A stretch of DNA of 64,000 nucleotides, taken from Carettochelys insculpta. Taxonomy: Eukaryota; Chordata; Testudines; Carettochelyidae. Below are positions 22,144-33,785 of the stretch, piece after piece; the stretch's first letter is position 1; every line of letters starts with the position of its first letter. The notes beneath the pieces were generated by a model. The model did not search any database. It was not told the origin of the DNA and worked only from the letters and a program-made list of their open reading frames with translations. The position numbers and the translations under genes are program-made. The DNA is taken from the NCBI RefSeq assembly GCF_033958435.1, contig NC_134138.1:182770798-182834797 (forward strand). The letters are read 5' to 3'.

Positions 22144-25100
22144 AGATTCGGCAATATCATCTTCCATCTTTCCCATAACCTATCTATGTGATCATGAACC
22201 TTTTGTTAGTGGGCTCAATCTATGGAATCCTGCGTGCTTCCAAGCTACTTGGGTCTGGGCAACATGACAGGAAAACGAGAAACACAAGTTTAAGGAAGAA
22301 ACCACAGAAACTTCCCTCTGAAAAGGGCTTGAGAGTTACAGATCTCTGAAAAACAGAAGTCCTGAGATGCCCTCTACCCTATTCTGCTCTTACCCCTTCT
22401 ATGTGTCCAAGACTTGTTAGCATTTTAGGTTGAGCAGAGTCTCTCCTGCCATTCTTCTCTCTCTTGGATGCCTTGCTTACATATGAGGATGATCAACTAT
22501 CTGCACAAAGCAGGGTCCTCTCATAAATATTGTCTCTGTTTCTCCAGTACCCTCCATTGGGAAACCCCATCCCTTCCTAATCTTGTGCCACCTGTGGGTC
22601 ACCATCTAGAAAAAAACAATAGCAACAACATTGTTCCATGGGTAAGGGCAACCAATGGAAAGACTATCAGAGTCTACAGCCCTAGAAAGACAGGTTGATA
22701 GTGACTGAGTAATAATCCTTCATTCAGATGACAAGCACCTTCTTCCTGGGAAGAACATTATCTGCTTTGCAATACAATAAACTGCCAATGGGCAAGTCTA
22801 GGCACACGTTCAACACTAGTGCAAATGTGTTTTTAGATACTGTTCAGCATACATTGCAAGGTGAAGTTCCTCATACACAAAAATTAGTTCTTTTCTCTAC
22901 TCTTCTATTCTGTATAAGGTTTTATGTCAACCTCATCATCATACTGTCTGAGCATCGTCCAAGAGTGCATTAAGTAATAAGACAAGCATCTGTCATGGCT
23001 GCTACATTCTCTCTCATCCATTCCTGGTGGGACAACTACATGCATGCTGTCATGATTTGTTGTTTGAATGTATACGTGAGGATGGATTCGCAAGGCAATA
23101 TTGGAATGTGGATCTTGATTAGGGTTAAGCAAGTATTTGCATTTAAGGCCAAATTAAAATTTAGACCCAAGAATTTGGCTCTTCCTTCACCCTCCACCTC
23201 CAGGTTTAAAGGGATCTAAGTGTTGGTTTATTTTTGCTGACATAAATCAAGAAGAATTGCAGGGGTCTATTTTCCCTGCACTTAGGGCAGTAACTTTTTC
23301 ACTCTTTCTTGAGATGATGAGAAATAAATTTAATGGGAGAAAAAACTAAGGACTGCACTGTGAAATGATACAGTAGCTGTATGATGGCCACGAATAAAAG
23401 TATTCTGGAATGGCCTGCAGCCTAAGCCATACAGACTATTACTGGAAATCTGACAAACTGGGAAAGCTATACAGTCTTAGAGCTCACTTTCTCACCACTC
23501 TCTTCACTTTGATAACGGAGCCAATGAGAAATGCAGCTCACCGCCTAATCTCCACCGCCACTGGAAAGCCAAGTCAGCTCAGTGCCCAGTCTTTATGTCA
23601 GCAAATTACAGATCTACAAATCCAGCTGGATTTTCCTGGGTGCAAAATAGCAGCATTAAAAATACTAACAATGAAGAATGAGGAACCTATTTGCAGGCAA
23701 AAGACTGCCAGAAACAAACAAACAAACAAACAAAAAATAGGAGCAGTCTGAGCCTGTGATTTTCTCTTGATCAATTGCTATGCATTTTTATCAACTTCCA
23801 GATTAGTCAAAATGCCTTGCAGATTTCAATTAATATATGAATCATAGGTGAACAGGACAAGAGCAGGGAAATCAAAATAAACGAAGAGAAATGTGTGAGG
23901 GAGCTTAGAGCAAGAATGTTTCTTTTTCTATAATTATTATTATGCCTGCACACACTTCTATCATGCCAATTAGTAACTCATTTTGATCATTACACATATA
24001 TATTTATCTAATTCATATGAGGTATCTTAAATATCCTGCTCTAATTTACAAGTGACCTACACAGTGTTTTTATTTGGATATGCACTACAGTAACAAATAT
24101 TTGAGCCTTACTTTTTGGAAGTCAATTCAGAAACTGGATTTCATACAATTTTTAGTATTTGGACAAAATTTTCAAATTCGGGTGACTAAAATTAGGCATC
24201 TTAATCTCTGTAAAAGAATGGCCTGGTTTTCAGTATGACTGAATATCTATAAATCTTGTTGCAAACAGTGAGTGCTCAGAATCTGAAATTCAGGCCACCT
24301 TTATTTAAGTGCCTATCTACGGATCTAGGTGAAGCTGGATTTATACACTTCAATTTGAAACTTTGATCTTAAAAGAAAAAGAAAGCCAGAAACAAATACC
24401 TCCTCCCCCACTGATTCTTGGCAGCATCAGCTCCTTTTTGTTCTTTTGCCACTGAAAAGCTCATTTAGCTTTGAGAAGTCCGTTATGCATTGTGAAATAT
24501 TACCACAAGAATAACTCTGGGAGTGCTACAATATGTTTCCTTTTGCGTTTTGTACAAATAAATCAACCATATAGCATAAAACACAACCTGTAATAACAAT
24601 CACCAATATTAACAAATTTCCGTCTAGTTTGAAAAACCTGCTCAGATACTTTGTACCACCCACAAAAACATGTGTAATAAACCACACTGAAACAAAAATC
24701 ATATAGCACATAATTACTGGCATTATTATCAATCCCCCCCTTCTTCTTTTTTTTTTTTTTTTAAAGAGAAGTTTGTTAGTTTGGCGGAAAAAAGGAACTT
24801 TGTGGCAGCAATTCCTGAGCTAATTTGTCAGGTGATTTTTAAAGAAAAAAATGTTATAAATAGCTAAATAATGAAATGGGATTTTTTAAATACATCATAT
24901 GCTCCAATTCTGAATGAGTCATTGCTGATTAGCAGGATACATTTTTACAGGGGATTCACTGAAGCATGGACTTATTCCTGTTCCCACTGAAGTCAATAAA
25001 GGAACTCTCATTAACTTTAATAGGGCTGAATTCAATCTGCTTACGCGAAGAAACCAAAGACAGAAAAATTAGAGAGGTGTTAGTTGTTGAACAGACCTGT

Positions 25101-27072
25101 AAGCACCCTCCCGTTTCCAATTTCCATAGAGTTTGGCCCCTTTTATTGTTCTCCTGGTTTTCACATAGTCCATGAGGTGTAAATTTGTAAATAGTTAGAA
25201 CATACAAACACCGAGCCCTATGTTTTCATTTGCCTTGTCATAAACTCCTGGCCCCATATTGGTGATGAAATCCTGGGCCATGCTTGTGAGCTCGTGTAAG
25301 CGTGCAGATGGCTGGTGTAGCCAGGAGACACTGGGTGATTCTATTGCAGATAGGGTTTAGACACAACCCTACCATTCAAATTCACATGAGTCGTATTTCT
25401 AAATTACTTGATCAGCTTTGAAAACAGCAAGCCTGTGTTTTAACCTTTTCTCTATAGCAGCGGAACCAGAGATGCTCAAGACTTCTTCAAACTTGGCCCT
25501 TGGTGTCTGTTTCCCCTTCTATTGAACTGAGATAATTGTTCTGTATCATGAGGCTAATTCCATTCTTGTTTGTAAGGTGCTCAAGTACAATGGTTCTGGG
25601 TACAACAGAAAAAAAGATTAGATGTGATGAGCAGTGACATGCAGTATAAAACACACACTATCTACAGCTGAATACACAGAGCTGCACGTTGTAGTGGGTT
25701 GGAGCACAAGCATGAAGCCAGTCAAGAGGAAGCTCCTAGAGACATTGTGCATAGAGCAGGCACAACACCTCTGGCAATTCCAGGCAAATGCAGGCCCTGC
25801 TAACCACAGCCTATGGAGCCTATTAGGCCCTGGGACTCATTTAATGTAGGGGAAACAGAGAAGATCATGTTTCATGGGGAAAAAAGGGTCTCCATTTGCC
25901 TCACAAAACTGGCCTGGAGCATGTAAAGAGAAATAAAGTCATTACAGTTTAGAAGAGTAGGCAGCCGAGTTCCCTTTTTAAGCAGGAGACTTGAGAATTC
26001 TAAACATTCCCCTCCTCCACCCTTTTTAGGACAGACATACACATATGACATACACAAATGGGTTAAGTGTGAGTCAGGTTTGGGATGTAGTCAAAGCAGC
26101 ACCTTACTAGGTCTTCTGGAGGCCTAGTATATAGCAGTGTGGCAACAACAAGCAGGAAGTGGTTGTATTTGGAAGGAAAGCCATGAATTGTTTTTCAAGT
26201 CAGGGTCCAATTTGTACATATTATGCAAAAATACACCAGGCCAGTTCATGATCCCAGAGGGAAGAAGGGAGCCTTCTGCATGGAAGTCCCTGCCTCCTGT
26301 GGTATATTGGGAGTTGGAAGGATCACAGGACATCTGCTTTTAAAAGCCTGCCCATTCCAAGGGAAGCAAATGCTCTACTTTCCCCGAGCGAAAGGACTAG
26401 CAGGAAACTTGATGTGGAATCCTGCAGTTTTCTAGCCTGTTTCTATATGTAAATTTTTCTCCACATGGATTAGGCATCATCTTTAAAAAATGGTAAAAAG
26501 GTCAATTGCTGAAACATTTATCTCTCCAGTGATGAAAAACTTTGTTGTTTATCGTTTAAAGTTGTGCAAAGTAAAAATTTCAGAGCAAATTTTTGTGCAT
26601 GGCAGAAAGGCAGTCACATGATTAAGAAAAATCAAATCACAGAGCAAGAAAGGAAAGAGCTTTGCCAACAGCATCAGCTGAATTAGAAAGTTACATTACC
26701 CTATCAGGAACTTTTCCCATCACAAACATGTGTACGAAGCATTTGTGGATGACATCCAAGCACTGCAAACTGACAGTCATAGGATTAAATAGGACTAACT
26801 CTAGAGTAAATTAACAACAGTAATAATTTCATAGACCTCCCAGCCCTGCTGGAAGTATCTCTTCCTATAGTATTACAGGTTGGACTTCCCATCCCAGGCT
26901 CACACACCAAACAGTCTAAGAACTCCAAGTCTGTTTCAAAACAGAAGACTCTTTCCCACTGTAATTAATATCAACATTTGCATCAAAGCTTTGGCAGACA
27001 AAAGATAACTTTACTAAACCTGAGTAGATAAAGGAGAAACAAACTCATGCCAAAAATGTCAAACCTGAACTC
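22144..27072. other. Unique-looking stretch with ancient repeats
   Basis: No gene is established. A CAAA microsatellite lies at about 23714-23736. A 113-codon open frame at 23410-23751 has no recognised homology. Ancient repeats are at 24140-24365 and about 24950-25037 (CCCACTGAAGTCAATAAAGG, the familiar amniote CATTGAAGTCAATGG motif). Confidence 0.45.
24140..24365. repeat. Ancient amniote palindromic repeat
   Basis: AATTTTCAAATTCGGGTG and TTAGGCATCTTAAT, then TGGCCTGGTTTTCAG, are mirrored by AATTCAGGCCACCTTTAT and GTGCCTATCTACGG. This is the GGCACCTAA/CTGAAAATCAGGCC repeat common in birds, crocodiles and turtles. Diverged pieces also occur near 30685-30790, 33370-33480 and 53600-53690. Confidence 0.5.
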
Positions 27073-27770
27073 CTAGACTGTGTCTATACAGCAAAATTAT
27101 TTTGGAATAATGGCCACTATTCTGGAATAACTCTGCAAGCATCTACACAGGACAACAGCTATTCTGAAATAATTTTGAAATAGCGGATGGCTTATTTCAA
27201 ATTTGGTAAACCTCATTCTATGACGAATAGCACCTGTTCTGAAACAGATATTTTGGAATAGGGGCTGGGAAGGCAGGGAAGAGAGGTTATTTGGAAATAA
27301 CTATCGTGTGTCTAAGGGCTCTGTTTTGAAATAGGCTCTATTGCATTTGGAGGCTCTATTTCAAAATAGCTGAGCGCTATTTCTAAATACGTGTGGACAC
27401 AATAGGAAGTGATGTCAAAAGGGGTAATCCCTATCCGTCACTTCAAAGTGAGTCACTTTGAATGAAGCGACTACACACAAAACACGGATCGACTTTGTGA
27501 TCTGCAACATCGAAGAGATGCCCCATCATTTAGAAACGAAGCGGCTACACAGCCAATAACTTCACGTCGAAATAATGGGGCAGGAAATGGTGAGGGCAGG
27601 GTTGACTGGCTGACAAGCCCTTCCTGGAGCATGTGCCAGCTGCCCTATTTAGGGCCCCCTCTCAAACACATCCCCCTGTGCACATGCTGAGGACCCCAGC
27701 TGCTTGCAGCACACAACCTCCAGCACAGCACTTGGCAGAGCTTTGGTTAGCCACCATTCCACTGCTTGCC

Positions 27771-28543
27771 ATGGACCCGCAGCACTTCACTGATGGGGAT
27801 ATCTTTGACATCATGGCCACCCTGGCAGCATGACATTTGATGCTACTTGCTGCCTGCCACATGGCCGGCATCCTGCAGCCCCCCCACACCCCATGGTGCT
27901 TCCAGAGCACCCCTTGTCCCGGGCCCACCATCACCTCTGGCAGTACCCCACCAGCAGGGAATGGTGGTACAACATTGTCCTCGGAGAGTGGGACAATGAG
28001 CGGTGGCTCCATAACTTCCATATGACTCAGGCCATGTTCATGGAGCTGTGCCATTGGCTGACACCAGCACTTCACCACCAGGACACCTGCAAGTGGCCTG
28101 TGCACCACCTGGAGAAACGAGCAGCATCACTGTGTGGAAGCTGGCCACCCTGGACAGCAACTGCTGTCAGCCACCAATTCAGGGTGGGGAAAGCTACCAT
28201 CAGGATTGTCCTCCTTGAGGTTAGGCACCCGGGGCCATGCACCCATGGAGGGGTCCTGGGGACAGGGGGCATATGCTACCACACACTCACAGGCGCCAAT
28301 ACCCTCCACCCCCTGCAGATTGTCGCCACTGTCAACAGGATCCTCCTGCACCACCTGATCCACCCGGAGGACGTGGATGCTGCCATGGCCGGCTTCCAAC
28401 AGCTGGGACTCCCCAACTGTATTGGCACACTGGACAGCACCCACATTGCAAAACAAAGAATATGTGACTATGTACATGAGGGGGGTGGGGGTGAACCATG
28501 GCGGCCTCAAGCCTCCTTGGGGGTGGCTGGTTGGGAGCCATGA
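27771..28543 (+). pseudogene. Harbinger transposase, 5' half only
   Basis: The start is MDPQHFTDGDIFDIM (ATG at 27771). The frame then shifts at an ATGA overlap near 27830. The second frame reads WQYPTSREWWYNIVLGEWD, ERWLHNFHM and ELCHWLTPALHHQD, colinear with the 4.3-kb transposase. A 99-nt intron (GAG|GTTAGG at 28220 to CTGCAG at 28318) sits at the same place as the 132-nt intron of the first copy. The first catalytic Asp is present in GTLDSTHI (codon 28433-28435). After THIAKQ the homology stops: D2, the third acidic residue and the whole C-terminus are deleted, and the sequence passes into the Myb 3' region. Confidence 0.75.
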
Positions 28544-28651
28544 TAGCCCCTGGATCTGCGACCGCCCAGGGTCTGGGGACCACGGTGGGGCTGGGAAAGG
28601 GCAGGGAGAATGGGGAGGTAGGGCCAAACTGAGGTTTCTAGGGGCTCAGAC

Positions 28652-30123
28652 TCACAGTGGGGGAAGCCATGCATAGGCTGGGCTCACCTGGCCACAGCCA
28701 GCGTGCCAGCTCCTGCTGCTTGGCTGGAGACATAGTGGCTGGGAGGAGAGTTGCGAGGGCAGAGGGAGAGGAAGGGGCACGGGGGGGGCCGCCGAGCAAG
28801 GGGTGCCCAGGGAAGAGATGGGGGCTGGGGAAAGGGGGGCTGGGGGAAAGGCCAACCATGGAGCTGGTGGCTGAGCCAGGCGGTTGGCGACGGCCTGGAT
28901 CAGGTTGTCAAGATACCCAGCCACCCGATCCCAGACCACCCCCTCCATGGAAAGCCATTCCTGCAGCAAGTGGCTCTGCTCCCACCATGCGGCCATGTAG
29001 ATTGCTACCAAATTGTCTGCCCAGATGTGGCAGCAGCTCCACCTTCCATGGTGCCCAGTCTGGGTCTATGTCACCCCCTCACCCTCCTTGGCCACTGTGG
29101 GGCTCCCAGGCACATCCAGGAGGCGGGGGTGACAGGCGGATGTCGAAGCTGTGAAGACATAAGGGAAGAGGGTGGCACCCTGTCAATCACGAGACCAGGT
29201 ACTGCGGGCCAGTGACCTTGTCCTCTCCGCCATCCCTTCCTGTCTGTGGCAAGGGGCCCTGGGGCAGCCCTTCTTGTGGGGTTCATCAACGCAGGGCCAT
29301 TTGAGTGGCTGCCCCAGCCCTCCCCACCCTCCCATGAATATTGCCCCTCTGGCAGCCCATGGCCCCATGTGGGGACCCACAGAAAGCAGGCAACCCTCCC
29401 TGGTGGCAATGATGGCCATCCCCGGGTCCCTGGCCCATGGCTGTGTGCCCGGGCCCACGTCAGCTCTGTCAGAGACCACGCCTCCCCCTCCCTGCCTGGT
29501 CTTACCTGAGGGTTCCTTGAGTGGTCCAGGGGAGGCCCAAGTTGAGGTGGCCTGGCTGGGGCCCTCGGAAGGCTCCATGATGTAGCGTAGTCCCTCACTC
29601 CCACTGTCACTGCCCCATTGCTGGAAGGTATGTTGGGGCTTGCGGGGTGGGGTGGGGGGGCTGTTGAGGGTCCTGGCTGGGGCTCCTCACCCTGCTGCTC
29701 AGGATCTTCAATGTCCAGGGTCTCCTCGAGTGGTGCAGCCTCCCTGGGTCCCAGCAGGTGATGGAGCTCCCTGAAGTAGGGACAGGTGGCCAGAGTTGCT
29801 GCTGACTGCTGGGCTGAATCCCTTGCTCAGGCCAAGCCCTGCCACAGCTCCTTCACTTTGCAGCGGACCTGGTCAGTGATCCAGAAGGGGTGGCCCCTTG
29901 TGGCGAGGTTGCTGGCAAGACGGGCAAAGGCATCCGCATTGTTCTTCCGCCCCTCCGTCCTGAGCAGGATGTCCTCCTCTCCCCAGACAGCCAGCAGGTC
30001 CCAGACTTCATCTTCCAGACAGAGGACCCCCCACCCTCTTTGGGGGCTGCCCAGAGCCCTGGGAGCCCTGCCGCCCAGAACCCTTGGCTTCATGGGGATC
30101 CTGGAGTCTTAGCTGCTAGCCAT
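28652..30123 (-). pseudogene. Harbinger Myb/SANT-like gene, stops only
   Basis: The probable start ATG is at 30123-30121, followed at codon 5 by TAA. The SANT/trihelix domain reads VWDLLAVWGEEDILLR, AFARLASNLATRGHPFW and VRCKVKELWQGLA. A TGA just after KELWQGLA (29824-29826) interrupts it, and beyond it the family signature ATCPYFRELHHLLG is intact. The acidic linker LDIEDPEQQGEE, a middle exon ending near a GGTAAGACC donor (about 29508), and a C-terminal helix (WEQSHLLQEWLSMEGVVWDRV) follow. It is the best-preserved full-length Myb layout in the window apart from the nonsense codons. Confidence 0.75.
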
Positions 30124-30624
30124 CAGACTGGCCAAGGTGGGGTGTTGCCTTCTGGGAGTGCTTGGGAGTGTTGTCTGGCCACCTCTTGCTCCTACATCTG
30201 CCAGCACATTCTCAGCTTCCTGCATGGGGTTTCTGTGTCCCTGCAGCTTTAAGGCACCTGCAGCTGACAGTCATTGAGCTCTGGCTGCTGGTCAGGGTGT
30301 CTCTGTGCTCTGGGGAGGGGCCAGCTCTGTGGAGGACTTCTCATTTCGAAATGGCAGCCAGGGAGCAACTACATGCCTTTCCGTTTGATATCAGCGTCGA
30401 AAGGAGGCGTTATTCCCAACACAGGAGTGGAACAGCTACTTTGAAATGAACGCCTTTTAATTTCGAAGGTGATTTCGAAACGAGAGATTTGTGTATGATT
30501 GCTTTCCTACTCGCTTTGAATCGCCCCCCATTTCGAAATCGCTTTTGAAATGAACGGTTAGTGTGGCCACAGCCAATTTGTATGTATATATGCTATTTCA
30601 AAATTAGCTATTCTGGAAAATCTC

Positions 30625-30723
30625 TTCTGGAATAGCTTATTTGGAAATAAAGCTGCTGTGGAGACATAGCCCTAGATAGTAAATTCATGTTTAGGCACCT
30701 ACGAAAAAATTGGATAGTGTCTC
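30625..30723 (+). repeat. Source copy of a 99-bp duplicated block
   Basis: It spans the last bases of the F6 element and its right flank. It matches 33513-33611 with about five mismatches. Here the left neighbour is authentic F6 sequence, so this looks like the original. Confidence 0.85.
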
Positions 30724-31290
30724 AGCTCCTGCAGCTCCCAGTGGCTTCACTGGATTCAGCAGCCTAACTCTGGGCCCGCAGTTTTGAAATTTGTGACGTT
30801 AGTGTGTGTAATAAGAAATTGTACAAACAAGACCAACGGAAGCAGTTAAGTTGCTCTTTTCCACAGATGCATCCCACAGATGTTACAGAGAGTAAAGCAA
30901 TTCTCCACAAGAGCTGATATGTTTAATATACACAATTACAGTAACAGGAAACAAACTGGGAAATGGGGTCATGCCCATGCAGACTTGTAAGGTGTATTTT
31001 TCCATATAACCAAGCAGGTGAATGCCACTGTCCTTCAGCTATGTAAGAACAATGTAACATGTGCATGCAAGAGAGCCCTGTCGTGTTAATTAGCACCATG
31101 GCTGTCTGTTGAAAGCTGTTGCTTCTCTTGGCATCTTTCATTGTGGCTTCCTCTGAAGGACAAAAGGAAAGGCAAAAGAAGGTAAAGAGGAACACAAACA
31201 AACATAGTTCATTGATTGGTTGTGACGTGGTGCACACAGCAGATTTTGATACATTAGTGTTTAAAGAGACCTGGGGTATTACCTGCTGCA

Positions 31291-31352
31291 GGTGGAAATG
31301 AACCTGGGACCTGTACATGCTTAGTGCATGAGCCTCTACTGCATGAGCTAAG
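31291..31352 (-). repeat. tRNA-derived SINE head
   Basis: On the minus strand TAGCTCATGCAGTAGAGGC (A-box region, about 31332-31350) is followed by CCCAGGTTCATTTCC (B-box region, 31290-31304 area). No cloverleaf or 3' acceptor pairing is visible, so this is a SINE head and not a tRNA gene. Confidence 0.5.
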
Positions 31353-31499
31353 GCACAGCTAGCTTTTGGAAGAAGGGGCTTTTGAAATCATGGGTCCATT
31401 ATCAAAAGGCCCCTCCTGACCACACAGGGACAGACCCATTAACACATGGTTTAAATCATGATGGGAACTTTCTGAGTCACTATAGGGGCTCGTCTGCAT

Positions 31500-31738
31500 A
31501 CTTGGCTCAATCTAATTCTTGACCTTCCCCCCACCCCTCCACTCTCTGATTTGCTCACCTTGATTATCTTTTTCTGATTTGTCCTCCTTGCTGACTGTTT
31601 TTGGTTCTCTGTGTCTTAAATATTGAGTCTGTTCTGGTCTGGCTATGGTCTGAAGAAGTGGGTCTGTCCCACGAAAGCTCATCACCTAATAAACTATTTT
31701 GCTAGTCTTTAAAGTGCTACTTGACTGCTTTTTGTTTT
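31500..31738 (+). mobile_element. Retroelement 3' tail (GTGGGTCTGTCCCAC hairpin type)
   Basis: It contains TCTGAAGAAGTGGGTCTG, a perfect stem GTGGG/CCCAC, then CGAAAGCTCATCACC, AATAAA and TTAAAGTGCTACTTGACTGC before TTTTTGTTTTG. This 3' end is abundant in turtles and other reptiles. I think it belongs to a Penelope-like element, but that assignment is uncertain. Confidence 0.55.
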
Positions 31739-31910
31739 GCTATTTTGGAATAAATTCAAAATAGCTGATGTGTTATTTTGCAGGAGGAGTAATGCCTATT
31801 TTGAAATAGCTCTTTCGAAATAGGTGCTGTTAAAACATGGAACAGTGCTATTTCGAAATAAGCCATGATGGCATCCACTGGCATTATTCTGAAATAGGGC
31901 TGTGTGTCTG
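31739..31910. mobile_element. F6 MITE fragment
   Basis: TATTTTGGAATAAATTC, CTATTTTGAAATAGC, TTTCGAAATAGG and TGCTATTTCGAAATAAG match the F6 interior. It abuts the retroelement tail directly and lacks a clear left end. Confidence 0.5.
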
Positions 31911-32097
31911 GAAATGCCTTACTACTTCCTCTGGCCTCTTCTCACAGTCTGAGGACCCATATTTTTCTGGCTTCTGGACACAGTGGTGAGAATTATGTGA
32001 CATAGCACATGATGGTACTTATCGGTGGTACTTTTTTTTTTGTATCAACGTGTGTAAACCTTTAGCCTTCCTCAGGCTCTGACATAATGCATGATTA

Positions 32098-32352
32098 CAG
32101 TAAAACCCCTGCTTACATGATTTCAACTTGCACATTACCTGGATTAACATGAGTCAGTATTGTGAGTGATGGGGAGCTGGGAACCAAACAGCAGTGTGGC
32201 TCCCAGCTCCCCTGTCCTTGCAAGAGACAGGAGCAGAGGAGAGCCGGGAGCCAGGCTGCTGTCTGGTTCCGAGGTCCCCACCACTCATGATTTTAACTCA
32301 TGTTAACTCAGGTAACGTGCAAGTTGAAATCACGTAAGTAGGGGTTTTACTG
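32098..32352. mobile_element. pogo/Tigger-like MITE
   Basis: CAGTAAAACCCCTGCTTAC at the left is mirrored by GTAAGTAGGGGTTTTACTG at the right, with inverted similarity running about 60 bp inward. TA flanks both ends (32096-32097, 32353-32354), as for Tc1/mariner-pogo elements. No transposase is present. Confidence 0.75.
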
Positions 32353-32369
32353 TAATCATGCAATCATGC

Positions 32370-32910
32370 GTTCAACGTCGAAGTAGGGACCGTGTAGACG
32401 ATCCGCGTCCCGCAACGTCGAAATTGTGGGGTCCTCCATGGCAGCCATCAGCTGGGGGGTTGAGAGACGCTGTCTCTCCAGCCCGTGCGGGGCTCTATGG
32501 TCACCGTGTGCAGCAGCCCTTAGCCCAGGGCTTCTGGCTGCTGCTGCTGCAGCGGGGGATTCATGCTGCATGCACAGTGTCTGCAACTCGTTGTCGGCTC
32601 TGTGTATCTTGTGCTGTTTAGTGCAAGTGTGTCTGGGAGGGGCCCTTTAAGGGAGCGGCTGGCTGTTGAGTCCGCCCTGTGATCCTGTCTGCAGCTGTGC
32701 CCGGCACCCTTATTTCGATGTGTGCTACTGTGGCGTGTAGACGTTCCCTCGCTGCGCCTATTTCGATGTGGTGCTGCGCAATGTCGATGTTGAACATCGA
32801 CGTTGCCAGCCCTGGAGGACGTGTAGACGTTATTCATCGAAATAGCCTATTTCGATGTCGCCACATCGAAATAGGCTACTTCGAAGTAGGCTTCACGTGT
32901 AGACGTAGCC
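32370..32910 (-). mobile_element. F1 Harbinger MITE, truncated
   Basis: It is oriented opposite to the 3.9-kb element. It begins abruptly within GTTCAACGTCGAAGTAGGG, so the 3' TIR is missing, and ends CACGTGTAGACGTAGCC. The transposase start region survives on the minus strand as MNPPLQQQQPEALG. CTACTTCGAAGTAG is at 32876-32889, 21 bp from the end. Confidence 0.8.
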
Positions 32911-33512
32911 TTACTGACATTGCTGGAAGCTGCAGGTGCTTAGCAGAAGTAGCTGGGATATTTTTGACAAACCATTTCTTCTGGGAAATATCAATTTATT
33001 GAAACCAAAACCTTTAATGGGACCAGACTATTTCACTGAAACACTCATTGGGAAAGGATTCTTGGATCCAGGCTGGGATTTCTTGTAAAAATGAGAGATC
33101 ACAAGAACTTTCCTCAAAGAGCAAATGGACTTATGGTCTTACCCACAGACATGGGCTGTGGGCAATTCAGCTTCAAGTCTACTCAACCTCATTCAGGCCG
33201 TGGACTTCTAACCTAGAATCCTTGTATCTCAAATGAGCTCCCTAGCAACCCTACCAGAGGCTATTCAGGAGAGAGTTTCATTTTTAATGAAAAACTTCCC
33301 AAGGGCTCAATTTCATCCCAACACAAAATCAGAAAACAACTGAAATATTGACCATTTTCCCACACCCAGCTCTGATGCTCAACACCACTGAAAATCAGGC
33401 CACTTTAAGGTATGCGCCTACCAAATCAGATGTCCAATGTTTGGCATCCAGAATCTCAAATTTTGGCTGTAGTCAACAGTCCTCTGAAGTTTTCGGTTTG
33501 CATTTCCTGATT
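32911..33512. other. No gene; ancient repeat fragment
   Basis: CTGAAAATCAGGCCACTTTA near 33389 is the ancient palindromic repeat noted at 24.1 kb. Nothing else is recognised. Confidence 0.4.
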
Positions 33513-33611
33513 TTCTGGAATAGCTTATTTCTAAATAAAGCTGCTGTGTAGACATAGCCCTAGATAATAAATTCATGTTTAGGCACCTAAGAAAAAATTG
33601 GATAGTGTCTC
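33513..33611 (+). repeat. Inserted copy of the 99-bp block from 30625-30723
   Basis: It is about 95% identical and in the same orientation, 2.9 kb away. The left neighbour is not F6 sequence and the right neighbour differs, so only this block was copied here. TTCTGGAATAG is shared at the left junction. Confidence 0.85.
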
Positions 33612-33636
33612 CTGATTAGAAAGCGTTGCCTGCAGT

Positions 33637-33785
33637 GTTGTTGTAGCCATACTGGTTCCAGGATATTAGAGAGACCAGATAGGTGAGGGAATATCTTTTA
33701 TTGGACCAGCTTCTGCTGATGAAAGAGGCAATCTTTAAGCTACACAGAACTCTCCTCTAGGTCTGCAGCTTGCGAGCTTAAACAA
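33637..33785 (-). mobile_element. Retroelement 3' tail (second family)
   Basis: On the minus strand it reads as a CCTAGAGGAGAGTTCTGTG-like stretch, then CCAATAAAAGATATT and ATATCCTGGAACCAGTATGG. I recognise this as a common turtle/crocodilian tail. Another copy lies at 37371-37500. Confidence 0.55.

Larger units (their letters stand above)
27389..30574 (+). mobile_element. Second long Harbinger copy, decayed, nested in F6
   Basis: AAT flanks it at 27386-27388 and 30575-30577. The right end GTGTGGCCACAGCC and left end ACGTGTGGACACAA are imperfect inverses. It has a plus-strand transposase relic and a minus-strand Myb relic, as in the copy at 3.9-7.9 kb. It is shorter because the transposase C-terminal half is deleted. 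CpGs are more decayed than in the first copy, so it is older. Confidence 0.7.
27076..30671. mobile_element. F6 MITE (TATTTTGAAATA family) split by a Harbinger
   Basis: The left end is AGACTGTGTCTATACAGC and the right end GCTGCTGTGGAGACATAGCC. CTA flanks it at 27073-27075 and 30672-30674. The F6 sequence itself is 27076-27388 plus 30578-30671, about 407 bp, full of ATTTTGGAATA and TTTGAAATAG motifs. The rest is the nested element at 27389-30574. Confidence 0.7.

Noticed and set aside
31291..31352. A tRNA gene on the minus strand
   Set aside because: A- and B-box-like motifs are present, but no cloverleaf or acceptor pairing is visible. It fits a SINE head.
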